Assembly (NCBI GenBank): GCA_034679345.1
Contig: JAXDAY010000023.1
Span: forward strand, 1-64,000
Origin: JAXDAY01 sp034679345
GTDB taxonomy: Bacteria > Eisenbacteria > RBG-16-71-46 > CAIMUX01 > VGJL01
Direction: 5' to 3'
DNA length: 64,000 nucleotides
How positions within the stretch are numbered: the first letter of the stretch is position 1; every line of letters starts with the position of its first letter. The notes under the pieces are model-generated. The model saw only the letters and a program-made list of their open reading frames with translations. It searched no databases and was not told where the DNA came from. Shown one piece after another: positions 50,157 to 58,791 of the stretch. The position numbers were made by a program, and so were the translations under genes.

Positions 50157-51338
50157 TCAGCCCGGCCCGTGCTCCTCGGCAGCCCGTAGAGCCGCCCTCT
50201 CCACGAGCCACGCGGGGACCCCGGCTGCGCAGGACCGGAGCCGGACATCCTCGAACTCGGCCATGGGCCGCGCGAGTCCCGCGATACGGCTCCACTTGAT
50301 CCGGACCGTCCCGAAGGGGGTGTCGACCGGCCTGGTCCAGCGCTCCAGCTCCCGCCGGAACTCCCGTCGGATCCGAAGACCGAGCGTCGTGGTCTCCCGC
50401 AGGAGCAAGGTGCCGAGGGAATCTTCAAGTTCCGGACGGCACAGGACGGTCAGAACGGTCCCACGTCGTCCCTTTTTCATCCAGGCGTCCGTCCGGAAGA
50501 CCTCAAGAGCGCCTGCTGCCTCCAGGCGGGAGACGGCCTCGGCTTCGAGTCGAGGATCCTGGTCATCAATATTCGCTTCTATCACCGAAATCCATCCGAC
50601 CAGTTCACCTTCGCCACTCGCGAGGTCTCCCACCAACAGGCGGACGATGTTCGCCCGCTCCTCGCTCGGGCGTGTCCCCACCCCGATACCCACCCGATCG
50701 AGGCGCATCGGAGGGGGCGGCCCATAGGAATCGACGAGACTCGAGAGGATGAGAGCCCCGGTCGGGGTCAACCACTCCCCTTCCATCGGGAGCCAGCGGA
50801 TGGGCAGGCCCTCGAGCAGCCTGAGAGTCGCCGGGGCCGGCACCGGCAGCTGCCCATGCGCGGTCGTGACCTCGCCGCGGCTGAGGGGGACCTCGCCGCA
50901 GTGGAGACGGTCCACACCGAGCGCCCGCAAGCCCACGATCGCCAGAACGACATCGGCGATCGAATCGATCGCTCCGAGCTCGTGGAAATGGACTCGCCGC
51001 GGATCGACTCCGTGCAAACGGCCCTCGACTTCCGCCAGGCGCCGGAACATCTCGACGGCGCGGCTGCGGACTGCCGGCTCGAGCTGGGAGCCCTCGAGAA
51101 TCCGCCGCACCTCGTCGAAAGAGCGCTCCGGCGGTTCGTCCCGCGCTTCGACCCGGATCCCCTTCCCCGCAAGCCCGCGGGAGCGACGCGATTCGACCGT
51201 GACGAAGACCTCCGGCATGCCCACAGCTTCGATCGCCGTGCGAACTTCCTCCTCAGACCACCCGGCATCCAGAATCGCTCCGACCATCATGTCCCCGGAC
51301 AAGCCGGTCCAGAGATCGAGGTAGGCCACGCGCGTCAT
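50157..51338 (-). CDS. larC: Nickel-pincer cofactor biosynthesis protein LarC-like
   Basis: The 393-residue protein starts at ATG 51338, overlapping the tmk stop (ATGA). It has the family features AYLDLWTGLSGDMMVGAILDAG, HFHELGAIDSIADVVLAIVGL, GEVPLSRGEVTTAHGQLPVPAPATLRLL, GEWLTPTGALIL and EANIDDQDPRLEAEAVSRLEAAGALEVF. LarC inserts nickel into the pincer cofactor used by lactate racemase. Neither larA, larB nor larE is in the window, so it may supply another NPN-dependent enzyme or act elsewhere. Confidence 0.85.
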   Translation of the reverse strand: MTRVAYLDLWTGLSGDMMVGAILDAGWSEEEVRTAIEAVGMPEVFVTVESRRSRGLAGKGIRVEARDEPPERSFDEVRRILEGSQLEPAVRSRAVEMFRRLAEVEGRLHGVDPRRVHFHELGAIDSIADVVLAIVGLRALGVDRLHCGEVPLSRGEVTTAHGQLPVPAPATLRLLEGLPIRWLPMEGEWLTPTGALILSSLVDSYGPPPPMRLDRVGIGVGTRPSEERANIVRLLVGDLASGEGELVGWISVIEANIDDQDPRLEAEAVSRLEAAGALEVFRTDAWMKKGRRGTVLTVLCRPELEDSLGTLLLRETTTLGLRIRREFRRELERWTRPVDTPFGTVRIKWSRIAGLARPMAEFEDVRLRSCAAGVPAWLVERAALRAAEEHGPG

Positions 51339-52012
51339 TGACCGCTCCTCGACAAGGCTCCGTTCAGCGCGCGGCGTGAGATTCGCGGATCGAGATCGGC
51401 GCAGATGGCCGCGGACAGCCGATCTTGCGGCTGATCGGCTTTCAGGAGGAGGATCCGTCTGGGCTCTGCCCGGGCGATCGCCCGATAGGAGGCGCGCACC
51501 CTTCGATGAAACGTCATTCTCTCCTTCTCGAGCCGATCGAGCCTTCCACGGGTGTTGACGCGCGCGAGCCCCGTCTCTGGGCGGATATCGAGCAGGTAGG
51601 TGCGGTCCGGAGTCAGTCCACCCGTCGCGAATCGCACGAGTCGACGGACCACATCGAGCCCGAGCCGCCGCCCGCCGCCCTGATAGGCGACGGAGGCATC
51701 GGCGAACCGGTCCGCGATCACGATTCGCCCCTCGGCGAGAGCCGGGAGGATCCGCCGCTCGACAAGCTGGGCGCGAGCCGCGAGGTACATGAGGAGCTCG
51801 GAGCGGTCCGCAATTCCCTCCCCATCGCACTCGAGGAGAAACGATCGCAATCCCTCGCCCAGCGGCGTCCCTCCCGGCTCTCGCACCGAGATGACCGACC
51901 AGCCTCGGGATTCGAGCCAGCTCGCCAGGAGCGCGGCATGCGTCGTCTTGCCGGAACCTTCGATCCCTTCGAACGAGACGAAGTAACCCCGGTTCCGTCG
52001 CGCCCGCGTCAC
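51335..52012 (-). CDS. tmk: dTMP kinase
   Basis: The 225-residue enzyme phosphorylates dTMP to dTDP. It has SFEGIEGSGKTTHAALLASWL (P-loop), REPGGTPLGEGLRSFLL, and ELLMYLAARAQLVERRILPAL. The DR motif IADRFADASVAYQGGGRRLG and TYLLDIRPETGLARVNTRGRLDRLE are also intact. The start is GTG 52012, overlapping the stop of the phospholipid-synthesis gene (GTGA). It is coupled with larC downstream by ATGA. Thymidylate kinase is essential. Confidence 0.93.
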   Translation of the reverse strand: MTRARRNRGYFVSFEGIEGSGKTTHAALLASWLESRGWSVISVREPGGTPLGEGLRSFLLECDGEGIADRSELLMYLAARAQLVERRILPALAEGRIVIADRFADASVAYQGGGRRLGLDVVRRLVRFATGGLTPDRTYLLDIRPETGLARVNTRGRLDRLEKERMTFHRRVRASYRAIARAEPRRILLLKADQPQDRLSAAICADLDPRISRRALNGALSRSGQ

Positions 52013-52617
52013 GCGTCGCCTCCCCTCGACGAGCGCGTCGCGCGCGCCACATGCACGATCCGCTGGATGAACGTGATGTGCCCGGCAATGGCGAGGAGTC
52101 CGAGAATCCACGGCGCGGATCCCGGACCAAGGAGACAGAGCGCGAGCAGCAGCCCTAACCGCTCCGGGCGCTCGAGCCAACCGACCTCGCACCGCAGCCC
52201 GAGCCCCTCGGCGCGCGCGCGGACATAGGAGATCAGAAACGACGCCGTCAGCGCGGCCGCCCAGAGGCACACGAACCAGACCTCGATCCCCTGCTGCAGA
52301 CGGTGGATCAGGAAACCGGTCAGCACGACGGCCTCGGAGTAGCGATCGATCGTCGAATCGAGCGTCGCGCCGATGGCGGAACCTCCGCCGCCCCGCGCGC
52401 GCGCGACGGCGCCGTCGAGGAGATCGCACAGGCTGGCGAGCGCCAAGGTCACGAATGCGATGATCCAGCGGTCGCCGGCGATCATGACCGCTGCAGCGAC
52501 CGAGAGGATGAAGCCGAGGAACGTGATCGCGTTCGGTCCGATCCCGACGGCGGAGATTCCGCGACCGATCGGGGCGGCGAGTCCTCGGGCCCTATCCTTC
52601 AACCAAGGGTTCGGCAT
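52009..52617 (-). CDS. CDP-alcohol phosphatidyltransferase family membrane protein
   Basis: The 202-residue product has four or five membrane helices and carries the signature D-L-L-D-G-A-V-A-R ... G-A-T-L-D-S-T-I-D (about residues 63-91), the CDP-alcohol phosphatidyltransferase motif. It joins CDP-diacylglycerol to an alcohol such as glycerol-3-phosphate or inositol phosphate. PgsA or a related phospholipid enzyme are the options, and the acceptor cannot be told. It overlaps rsmI by 26 bp and tmk by 4. Confidence 0.88.
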   Translation of the reverse strand: MPNPWLKDRARGLAAPIGRGISAVGIGPNAITFLGFILSVAAAVMIAGDRWIIAFVTLALASLCDLLDGAVARARGGGGSAIGATLDSTIDRYSEAVVLTGFLIHRLQQGIEVWFVCLWAAALTASFLISYVRARAEGLGLRCEVGWLERPERLGLLLALCLLGPGSAPWILGLLAIAGHITFIQRIVHVARATRSSRGGDA

Positions 52618-53371
52618 CTTCCTGGCCTTTCCCGGGAGCGATCACCACCGTGTACTCACCGCGATGCGGACCTTTCGCCATCGCAGCGAGGAGGGAGGCC
52701 GAGCTTCCGCGCACGACTTCCTCGAATCGCTTCGTCATCTCCCTGCAGAGCGCGACTTCCCGCTGCGGGTCGATTCCGGCGATCTGTGCCACGAGGTCGC
52801 CGATCCGGTGTGGCGATTCGAAGAGGACCAGCGTGCGGTCCCCGGCGAGCGCACGGGCAACGAAGCGGCGACGCGCGGCTCCCCTCGGTGGAGGATACCC
52901 GAGGAAACAGAACCGTTCACAGGGAAGTCCACTCAGGAGAAGCGCCTGTAGGACCGCCGAGGGTCCGGGGATCGATTCGACGCGCACTCCGTTCTTGCGC
53001 GCTTCACGCGCGAGCAGGTAGCCGGGATCGGAGATGCCTGGCGTGCCCGCATCCGTGACGAGCCCCCCGGACTCTCCCGCGCGCAGCCGTTCGACCAACT
53101 CCGCGGCCCGCCGGTGCTCGTTGTGGGCATGATAGGAAATCAACCGACGCGTGATACCATGGGCCTGCAGAAGGATCCGCGTTCGGCGCGTGTCCTCGGC
53201 GGCAATCCAATCGACCGACGCGAGAATCCTGAGAGCTCGAAGCGTCACGTCCTCCAAATTCCCGATCGGCGTGGCGATCAGATACAAGATGCCCGGACCC
53301 TCACTGGATCCGGGCTCTGCCGGGAGGCCGGCAGGGAGGAAGCGACTCCTCCCGGATTCGCGACGTCTCAC
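52592..53371 (-). CDS. rsmI: 16S rRNA (cytidine1402-2'-O)-methyltransferase
   Basis: The SAM-dependent methylase is recognised from ILYLIATPIGNLEDVTLRAL, IAAEDTRRTRILLQAHGI, LVTDAGTPGISDPGYLLAREA, IPGPSAVLQALLLSGLP, FCFLGYPPPRG, and LVLFESPHRIGDLVAQIAGIDP. It methylates C1402 in the decoding centre. The start is unclear: the listed GTG at 53371 gives a 27-residue N-terminal extension over two hairpins. TTG at 53287, directly before YLIATPIGNLED, is the usual family start. It sits 13 bp after the HU gene. Confidence 0.93.
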   Translation of the reverse strand: MRRRESGRSRFLPAGLPAEPGSSEGPGILYLIATPIGNLEDVTLRALRILASVDWIAAEDTRRTRILLQAHGITRRLISYHAHNEHRRAAELVERLRAGESGGLVTDAGTPGISDPGYLLAREARKNGVRVESIPGPSAVLQALLLSGLPCERFCFLGYPPPRGAARRRFVARALAGDRTLVLFESPHRIGDLVAQIAGIDPQREVALCREMTKRFEEVVRGSSASLLAAMAKGPHRGEYTVVIAPGKGQEDAEPLVEG

Positions 53372-53384
53372 AGCTGTCCGGGAC

Positions 53385-53666
53385 TCAGACCTGAGTGGCG
53401 ACCTTATCCTTCAGCTCCTTGGAGACCTTGAACACGGGGACGCGACGGGGCGGAACCTGCACCTGGGCGCCGGTCCGCGGATTGCGCGCGATGCGCGGCC
53501 GCCGGTCCTTCACCTTGAACGTGCCAAAACCGCGGATCTCGATGTGCTTCCCCTGGACGAGCGCCCGTGACACTGCCTCGAGAAACTCGTCGACTGTTTC
53601 GGCAACGTCCTTCTTGGTCAGCCCGGTCCGATCGGCAATCTCGTCTACCAGGTCCGCCTTCGTCAT
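53385..53666 (-). CDS. HU/IHF-family DNA-binding protein
   Basis: The 93-residue histone-like protein begins MTKADLVDEIADRTGLTKKDVAETVDEFLEAV. The beta-arm segment is IEIRGFGTFKVKDRRPRIARNPRTGAQVQVPPRRVPVFKVSKEL. This is the full HU fold with the conserved proline at the arm tip region. It binds and bends DNA and organises the nucleoid. It is transcribed from the promoter at 53765-53793 and leads the operon through larC, although hairpins between it and rsmI may limit read-through. Confidence 0.95.
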   Translation of the reverse strand: MTKADLVDEIADRTGLTKKDVAETVDEFLEAVSRALVQGKHIEIRGFGTFKVKDRRPRIARNPRTGAQVQVPPRRVPVFKVSKELKDKVATQV

Positions 53667-53764
53667 CCTGCATCCTCCTTGTGATCACGCCGCCTCCCAA
53701 TTCCTCGCGCCACTGCGCGAATAACCGGGAACCTCGGCTGCGCCACGAACTTGCAAGCGGCCAC

Positions 53765-53793
53765 AAGCTAACAACGGCCCCAAAGGGTGTCAA
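53765..53793 (-). promoter_or_regulatory. Promoter of the HU operon
   Basis: TTGACA and TAGCTT on the minus strand are separated by 17 nt, about 100 bp before the HU start. Confidence 0.65.
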
Positions 53794-53852
53794 GGCAAAA
53801 AGATAGCGATTACGGGGACTAACTCCGCCCCGGCCAACCAGTTTGCTTGCGG

Positions 53853-54791
53853 CTAGCGGATGCGGACGGTGACGCTTTCGGGCCGGCAGGTCACCGACAG
53901 GCGGACGTCCCGGGGCAGTTTGGGCAGGACTGCTCGGAGTCCCGCCCGCTGGGCATGGGCGCCGGGTCGCGACCCGATCGAAGCCACCACCCTGACCTGG
54001 TCAAGGGGAACCGCATCGACCCAGCGTCTGAGGCCGGAGATCTCGATCGATGCCTCATCCGGATGGATCCAGAGGACCCGGGTCGGCTGAACGGACTCGA
54101 GCGATACGGGAAGGGGTCCGACCTGTCGCGTCACGCGCTCACCGATCTCGATGCGGACACCGACCTTCTCCTGCTCCAGAGTGAGACCCTGCGGCGGGAC
54201 GAGCGAGAGCTCCCACTCGCCCGTCTCCCGCAGCGCGTTGAGATCAAGAGGCGCCGTCCGGACCGAGTCGACGAGCGCAATCCTCGAGGCCGGTCCGGAG
54301 ACCGAGACGCGATCCGGCTGCAGCCTTGGCGGGCTCACGATCGCGAGGCCAGCGGAGAGCTCTCCGCGCATGGCCACCGCGACCGGCAGGCGGCCCCTTT
54401 CCGTCTCCTCGAGCACGATCTCGAGCACCGCCGGCTCGAGGATCGTCACTTCCCTTACCTCCACGCCCATGGGCAGCATGACGTCCGAGCCCATGATCGG
54501 CCGCTGCAATCGCCCCGCGTGGGCGGCTTCGAGACGAACTTCGGCATGAAACTGCCGGGTGCGGAGCTTCACCAGGTCCTTGCCGGATGCCCGTATCTTG
54601 ACCCGGACCTGCTCGGGAAGATCGTTCGCGACCGAGAGGGTGGAGGGAAGGGTGGCCAGTCGCAGAGGGATGCGGTAGGTCAGCTCCCGATCCTGACCCG
54701 AGAGAACGTGGACATAGACGACGAGGGCCAGGATCAGCGCCAGAACCTTCGTCCCCAGATCGTCCAGGAGGAACCGCTTGAGGCTTGCCAT
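53853..54791 (-). CDS. YbbR/CdaR-like domain protein
   Basis: The 312-residue product has a single N-terminal membrane helix (LGTKVLALILALVVYVHVL) after MASLKRFLLDD. Repeated YbbR-type domains follow (LPSTLSVANDLPEQVRVKIRASGKDLVKL, VEVREVTILEPAVLEIVLEE, LQPDRVSVSGPASRIALVDSVRTAPLDL). YbbR/CdaR proteins regulate the membrane diadenylate cyclase CdaA. No cdaA or glmM gene is next to it here, so that role is not supported by context. It is probably a bitopic protein facing outward. Confidence 0.82.
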   Translation of the reverse strand: MASLKRFLLDDLGTKVLALILALVVYVHVLSGQDRELTYRIPLRLATLPSTLSVANDLPEQVRVKIRASGKDLVKLRTRQFHAEVRLEAAHAGRLQRPIMGSDVMLPMGVEVREVTILEPAVLEIVLEETERGRLPVAVAMRGELSAGLAIVSPPRLQPDRVSVSGPASRIALVDSVRTAPLDLNALRETGEWELSLVPPQGLTLEQEKVGVRIEIGERVTRQVGPLPVSLESVQPTRVLWIHPDEASIEISGLRRWVDAVPLDQVRVVASIGSRPGAHAQRAGLRAVLPKLPRDVRLSVTCRPESVTVRIR

Positions 54792-54860
54792 GCGCCACCG
54801 AGCTTAGATCGACAGCGGGCGCCGCGCCAGGCCTCTTGCGACGGCGCCGCATGCGGGGGC

Positions 54861-56267
54861 TCAGAAGGGCCGGGTCACGGCGACATTGATGATCCAGATG
54901 TGAAAGTCGTCCTGGCTTCGATCATGGTACTCCCCGTCCCACTCGAGGAACGCCTCGGTGCGGATCGCAGAGGAAGGAGACCATTGGGCGATCAGGGTCG
55001 TGCTGACGTAAGTGTAGTCGCTCGAGGCGAGACTCAAGTTCAGCCCTTCGAAGACGAAGCTGCCGGACTCACCGGAGTTGCGGTACTCCCTCCTGCCCGA
55101 CTCCAGGGTGAAGTCGAACCAGAGACGGCTTCCACCCTCTCGAGCGAGGCCTAGGAGTCCGCCGAAGCTGTCGAAGGTCGAATCGAATGCGATCAGGTCC
55201 TCTCCGATCTCCTCGGTGCGGAAGATCTCGTAAGCGCCTCCGATGCGAAGCCTCCACGAGCCTGCGTCCATTGCCGCGAGGTCGGCGTCCGCAGCTCCCC
55301 GCGGGAAGAAGTCGGCTCCAATCTCTGCCTCCCACGCGTCGTGATCCTGGAAGATCCCCTCGGGGCGGTCGTAGGTCTCCCTCTCGAAACGTTGCTGCAG
55401 GTAGGGTCGCAAGCGGTCAGTCAGGCGGCGCGAATACCTCCCGTCGCAAGAGAGCTCGACGGACGAGGGGACGCCCGTCGTGTCGGAAGCGTAGGAACGG
55501 TCCTCGATTCGAAGGCTGAGGCTCCCTCGGTGGCCCGCCAGGCTCGAGCCGGTCAACTCCAGCTCGCCCCACCCCGCGCCGTACGATCCGACCGACGAGC
55601 TCGTGGCCGTCTTGTCCCTGTATCCGCCCGCGCCGCGCAGCTCGAACGAGCTGCCCAGGTCCCCCCGCAGCTCTGCATGGCCCCGGACGGTCCTATAGTC
55701 GAAGATCGCGGCCAGGTCGCTGTGATCGGTCCGCGACCAATCGGCCGCGACGAGCAGTTGCGACGAGAGCCCCAAGGGGAGCCTCCTGCGGTCCCAGGAG
55801 CCGCGTAGCGTGGCGGTCGATCCCGCGGCGGGCTCGTCGCCGCCCCCGAGTCGATCCCAGCTCCCCTCGAAGCGAAACCGATTGGCGCCGCGGTTCAGGC
55901 CGCCTTCGGCGAGGAAGGAGTTGCGGTAGCGGTCGTCGCCTGCGCGAGTGGTGTTCCCCAGTCGAAGCCAACGATCCGTTGTCGATCCCTGCTCGAGCTG
56001 GAGCTCGAGGAGACCCATGACCTTCGCTTCCCGGGAAACGACGAGTTCCTCACCGATATCGCTCCCATCGGTCTCGATGGGATCGAGTCGTTCGTCGAAG
56101 ATCGCGCCGGAAGAGAACTCCTCGCCAAGGCCGTCGACCTCGATGCCGAAGCGGCCGCCGATCGTCCAGCCACCGGCGTCGCCCGCCGCCACCAGCAGGG
56201 CGAGCGCCAGCCATCGCGAGACAGCGCACCGCCGTCCCGCTGCCCGCCGCCCCTCATTGCGGGTCAA
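54861..56267 (-). CDS. Outer-membrane beta-barrel-like protein
   Basis: The 468-residue product has an N-terminal signal-like segment (RWLALALLVAAGDAGG) and many alternating hydrophobic strands (GHAELRGDLGSSFELRGAGGYRDK, SLSLRIEDRSYASDTTG, SRLWFDFTLESGRREYRN, STTLIAQWSPSSAIRTEAFLEW). It ends with aromatic phenylalanine (VAVTRPF), the hallmark of Bam-inserted barrels. No family is recognised. It lies downstream of the two-component system and helical protein with 13-bp gaps, so it may be a regulated output of this system. Confidence 0.7.
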   Translation of the reverse strand: MTRNEGRRAAGRRCAVSRWLALALLVAAGDAGGWTIGGRFGIEVDGLGEEFSSGAIFDERLDPIETDGSDIGEELVVSREAKVMGLLELQLEQGSTTDRWLRLGNTTRAGDDRYRNSFLAEGGLNRGANRFRFEGSWDRLGGGDEPAAGSTATLRGSWDRRRLPLGLSSQLLVAADWSRTDHSDLAAIFDYRTVRGHAELRGDLGSSFELRGAGGYRDKTATSSSVGSYGAGWGELELTGSSLAGHRGSLSLRIEDRSYASDTTGVPSSVELSCDGRYSRRLTDRLRPYLQQRFERETYDRPEGIFQDHDAWEAEIGADFFPRGAADADLAAMDAGSWRLRIGGAYEIFRTEEIGEDLIAFDSTFDSFGGLLGLAREGGSRLWFDFTLESGRREYRNSGESGSFVFEGLNLSLASSDYTYVSTTLIAQWSPSSAIRTEAFLEWDGEYHDRSQDDFHIWIINVAVTRPF

Positions 56268-56280
56268 TCGAGTCCTCCAA

Positions 56281-57321
56281 TCAACGGATTCCGGCGGCTT
56301 CCGCGCTCCTGCGAAGCAGACCCTCGGCGATGCGCGCGCCGTCGAGCGCCTGCTGCAGCTTCCCCTGCGTCAGCATCCGGGCCGCTTCGGCGTGGCGATC
56401 CTGTGCCGAGCGGAGGAGCTTGCCCGCCTGGTCCGATCCCGACGCTTCGATCTCGGGAGCCATCTCCGCGATCAACTGCCCCACGAGATCGAGCGCCCGC
56501 TCCACTTCGTCGGCGGTCGGATCATCCGAGAGGACGAACAACGCCTCCATGGCGCACTGCCGGGCCTGGGTCGTCAAGCGCAGCGCCTGCTGGGGCCTCT
56601 GCGCCCTTGCCATGTCCCGCGCTCTTCTCTGCAGCCCGACCGCCTCATCCCTGACCTTCGTCGCCCGCGCATCCGGCTTCTCGCTCAATCGAATCTCCAG
56701 CTCCTGGAGAAGCGACTCGGTGCGATCGAGGGAGATGTCGAGCATCCGAGGATCGCTCGCCGAAACCCCCTTTGACCGTTCGATCGACCGTTGGATCAAG
56801 TCGCGCGCGGTCGCCGCAAGCCGGAGCGCCAGGGTGTACTGGACCGATCGATAGGCCTCCCGGGCCCGCTGGAGCTGCCAGCGCCCCCCATCCAGGAGCC
56901 GCCCGCTTTGCGGATCTCCTGATTCGCGGACGATTTCGTCCGCCTCGCGGAGGAGGTCCTCCGTCGACTCGATCAGGTCGCGGATCGTTTGGTGCGCCTT
57001 CGCCTCGATCTCGGCCGACTCGAGCGCCCGGCGGGCGAGGTCTCTGGCTTGCATCGTCATCTTCATCGCGGGGCCATGGTACTGGGAGCCCTTCCGATAG
57101 TTCTCTCGAGCCTCGCCCTGCAGCTCGATCGCCTTGTTCAGGTAAACGCTCGCGCGGCTCCCGGTGGTGGGTCCGATCTGATCCCTGGCCCGCTCGATGA
57201 TCCGATCGGTTCGCTCCAGCTCCCGGCCCACATCATGGGCCTGCGGCTGAGCGAGGGCCGCGCCCGAGAGGGTCGCCGCCAGGAGGAGGACCCCCAGGAT
57301 CGGGAGTTTCAGGGCCTGCAT
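56281..57321 (-). CDS. Exported helical-repeat protein
   Basis: The 346-residue product starts at ATG 57321 (in-frame ATG 57330 is an alternative) with a signal peptide (LPILGVLLLAATLSGAALA). The rest is almost wholly amphipathic helix: ELERTDRIIERARDQIG, AIELQGEARENYRKGSQY, TIRDLIESTEDLLREADEIV, and ALRLTTQARQCAMEALFVL. It has the pattern of repeated helix pairs, resembling tetratrico/helical bundle proteins. It may act as a periplasmic scaffold between sensor and barrel. Function unknown. Confidence 0.7.
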   Translation of the reverse strand: MQALKLPILGVLLLAATLSGAALAQPQAHDVGRELERTDRIIERARDQIGPTTGSRASVYLNKAIELQGEARENYRKGSQYHGPAMKMTMQARDLARRALESAEIEAKAHQTIRDLIESTEDLLREADEIVRESGDPQSGRLLDGGRWQLQRAREAYRSVQYTLALRLAATARDLIQRSIERSKGVSASDPRMLDISLDRTESLLQELEIRLSEKPDARATKVRDEAVGLQRRARDMARAQRPQQALRLTTQARQCAMEALFVLSDDPTADEVERALDLVGQLIAEMAPEIEASGSDQAGKLLRSAQDRHAEAARMLTQGKLQQALDGARIAEGLLRRSAEAAGIR

Positions 57322-57384
57322 GCAGATCACCCGCCTTCCGCCGATTGACCCGCCCGGGACATGCCTTGCACCGTCAGGGACAGG

Positions 57385-58779
57385 TCAGGGTCGCATCCCA
57401 TGGCGTTCCATCCGCGAGTAGAGCGTCCGTCGCGTCATGCCCAGGAGCGCAGCGGCCCGGCTCTTGTTTCCCCCTGTCTTCGCCAGCGCGGCCAGAATGT
57501 AACGCCGCTCCAGCTCTTCCATCGAGACGCCCTCATCCGGAATCTCCGGCAATCCAATCGATTGGGCCGGTTCCGACCGCCGGAGGGAGGGGAAATGCTC
57601 CGGTCCGAGCGGCGCCCCCTCGGCCAGGATCAACGCCCTCTCGATCAGATTCTCGAGCTCCCGGATATTCCCCGGAAGGGGGTGCCCCGCCAGAAGGCGG
57701 AGCGCCTCGGGCCGGACCTGCCTCGGATCCACCCCTTTCTTCAACAAGAAGTGTTCCACCAGCAGGGGAATGTCCTCGGATCGCTCCCGGATAGGGGGCA
57801 TCGTCAGCGGGAAGACGTTGACACGATAGTAGAGATCCTCCCGGAAGGCTCCTTCCCGGACGGCCTCCTCGAGGTCCCTGTGCGTGGCGGCGATGATCCT
57901 CACGTCGCAGCCGATTGATCGCGTGCCGCCGACGCGCATGAACTGCTTCTCCTCGATCACCGCGAGCAGCTTCACCTGCATCGCCATGGGGAGATCGCCG
58001 ATCTCGTCCAGGAAGACGGTCCCGCCGTTGGCCACCTCGAAAAGCCCCTCTTTGCGTCGCACCGCGCCGGTGAAGGCGCCCTGCTCGTGGCCGAACATCT
58101 CGCTCTCCAGGAGATTCTCCGGGATCGCCCCGCTATTGATCTTGACGAAGGGCGCCGCGCGCCGCGGGCTATGGTTGTGGATCGCCGCGGCGAGCACGGT
58201 CTTGCCGGTGCCGCTCTCTCCGCGGATCAGAACGACGGCATCCGAGGCGGCGACCTTGCGCGCAAGGTTGAAGACCTCCAGAACCGATCGACTCGTTCCC
58301 ACGAGGCTCTCGAAGCGGCCTTCCTCGAGATCGTCGCCCACGAGCCTCGAGGCCCAGCGACGGAGCCGCTCGCGTTCGGCCAAGAGATCCCACCGCTCGC
58401 GCACACGCTCCACCTTCACGGTCAGATCGAACGAGCTGACGGGCTTCGAGAGGTAGTCGAAGGCTCCTTCCCGGATCGCATCGCGCGCGCGCGAGGGATC
58501 CTCGAGCAGCTCCCTCTGGCCGGTGAGCACGAGCACCTCCGTCTGGGGGCGTTCCCTCTTGACCCAGCGCAGAAGCGCAATTCCGTCGGGCGGCGGCATG
58601 CGCACGTCGGTGATGAGAAGCTGGAAAGTCTCGTCCTGCAGCCGTGCCATGGCGCTCGAGCCGTCGGGAACGGCGATCACCTCGTGTCCCTGCCTCGCCA
58701 GAGCCGCCGCCATGTCGTCGCGCAGGTTCGCTTCGTCATCCGCGATCAGGATGCGGAACGCAGGTCCCGGGCTCGGCAT
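57385..58779 (-). CDS. Sigma-54-dependent NtrC-family response regulator
   Basis: The 464-residue product has a receiver domain (FRILIADDEANLRDDMAAALARQGHEV, phosphoacceptor D in LITDVRMPPPDG, K in DYLSKPVS) and an AAA+ sigma-54 interaction domain. The latter shows IRGESGTGKTVLAAAIHNHSPR, the GAFTGA loop, VFLDEIGDLPMAMQVKLL and PIRERSEDIPLLVEHFL. A Fis-type HTH ends the protein (RYILAALAKTGGNKSRAAALLGMTRRTLYSRMERHG). It activates sigma-54 promoters when phosphorylated. It starts 12 bp after the kinase gene, a cognate pair. Confidence 0.95.
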   Translation of the reverse strand: MPSPGPAFRILIADDEANLRDDMAAALARQGHEVIAVPDGSSAMARLQDETFQLLITDVRMPPPDGIALLRWVKRERPQTEVLVLTGQRELLEDPSRARDAIREGAFDYLSKPVSSFDLTVKVERVRERWDLLAERERLRRWASRLVGDDLEEGRFESLVGTSRSVLEVFNLARKVAASDAVVLIRGESGTGKTVLAAAIHNHSPRRAAPFVKINSGAIPENLLESEMFGHEQGAFTGAVRRKEGLFEVANGGTVFLDEIGDLPMAMQVKLLAVIEEKQFMRVGGTRSIGCDVRIIAATHRDLEEAVREGAFREDLYYRVNVFPLTMPPIRERSEDIPLLVEHFLLKKGVDPRQVRPEALRLLAGHPLPGNIRELENLIERALILAEGAPLGPEHFPSLRRSEPAQSIGLPEIPDEGVSMEELERRYILAALAKTGGNKSRAAALLGMTRRTLYSRMERHGMRP

Positions 58780-58791
58780 CGATTTCCCCCT

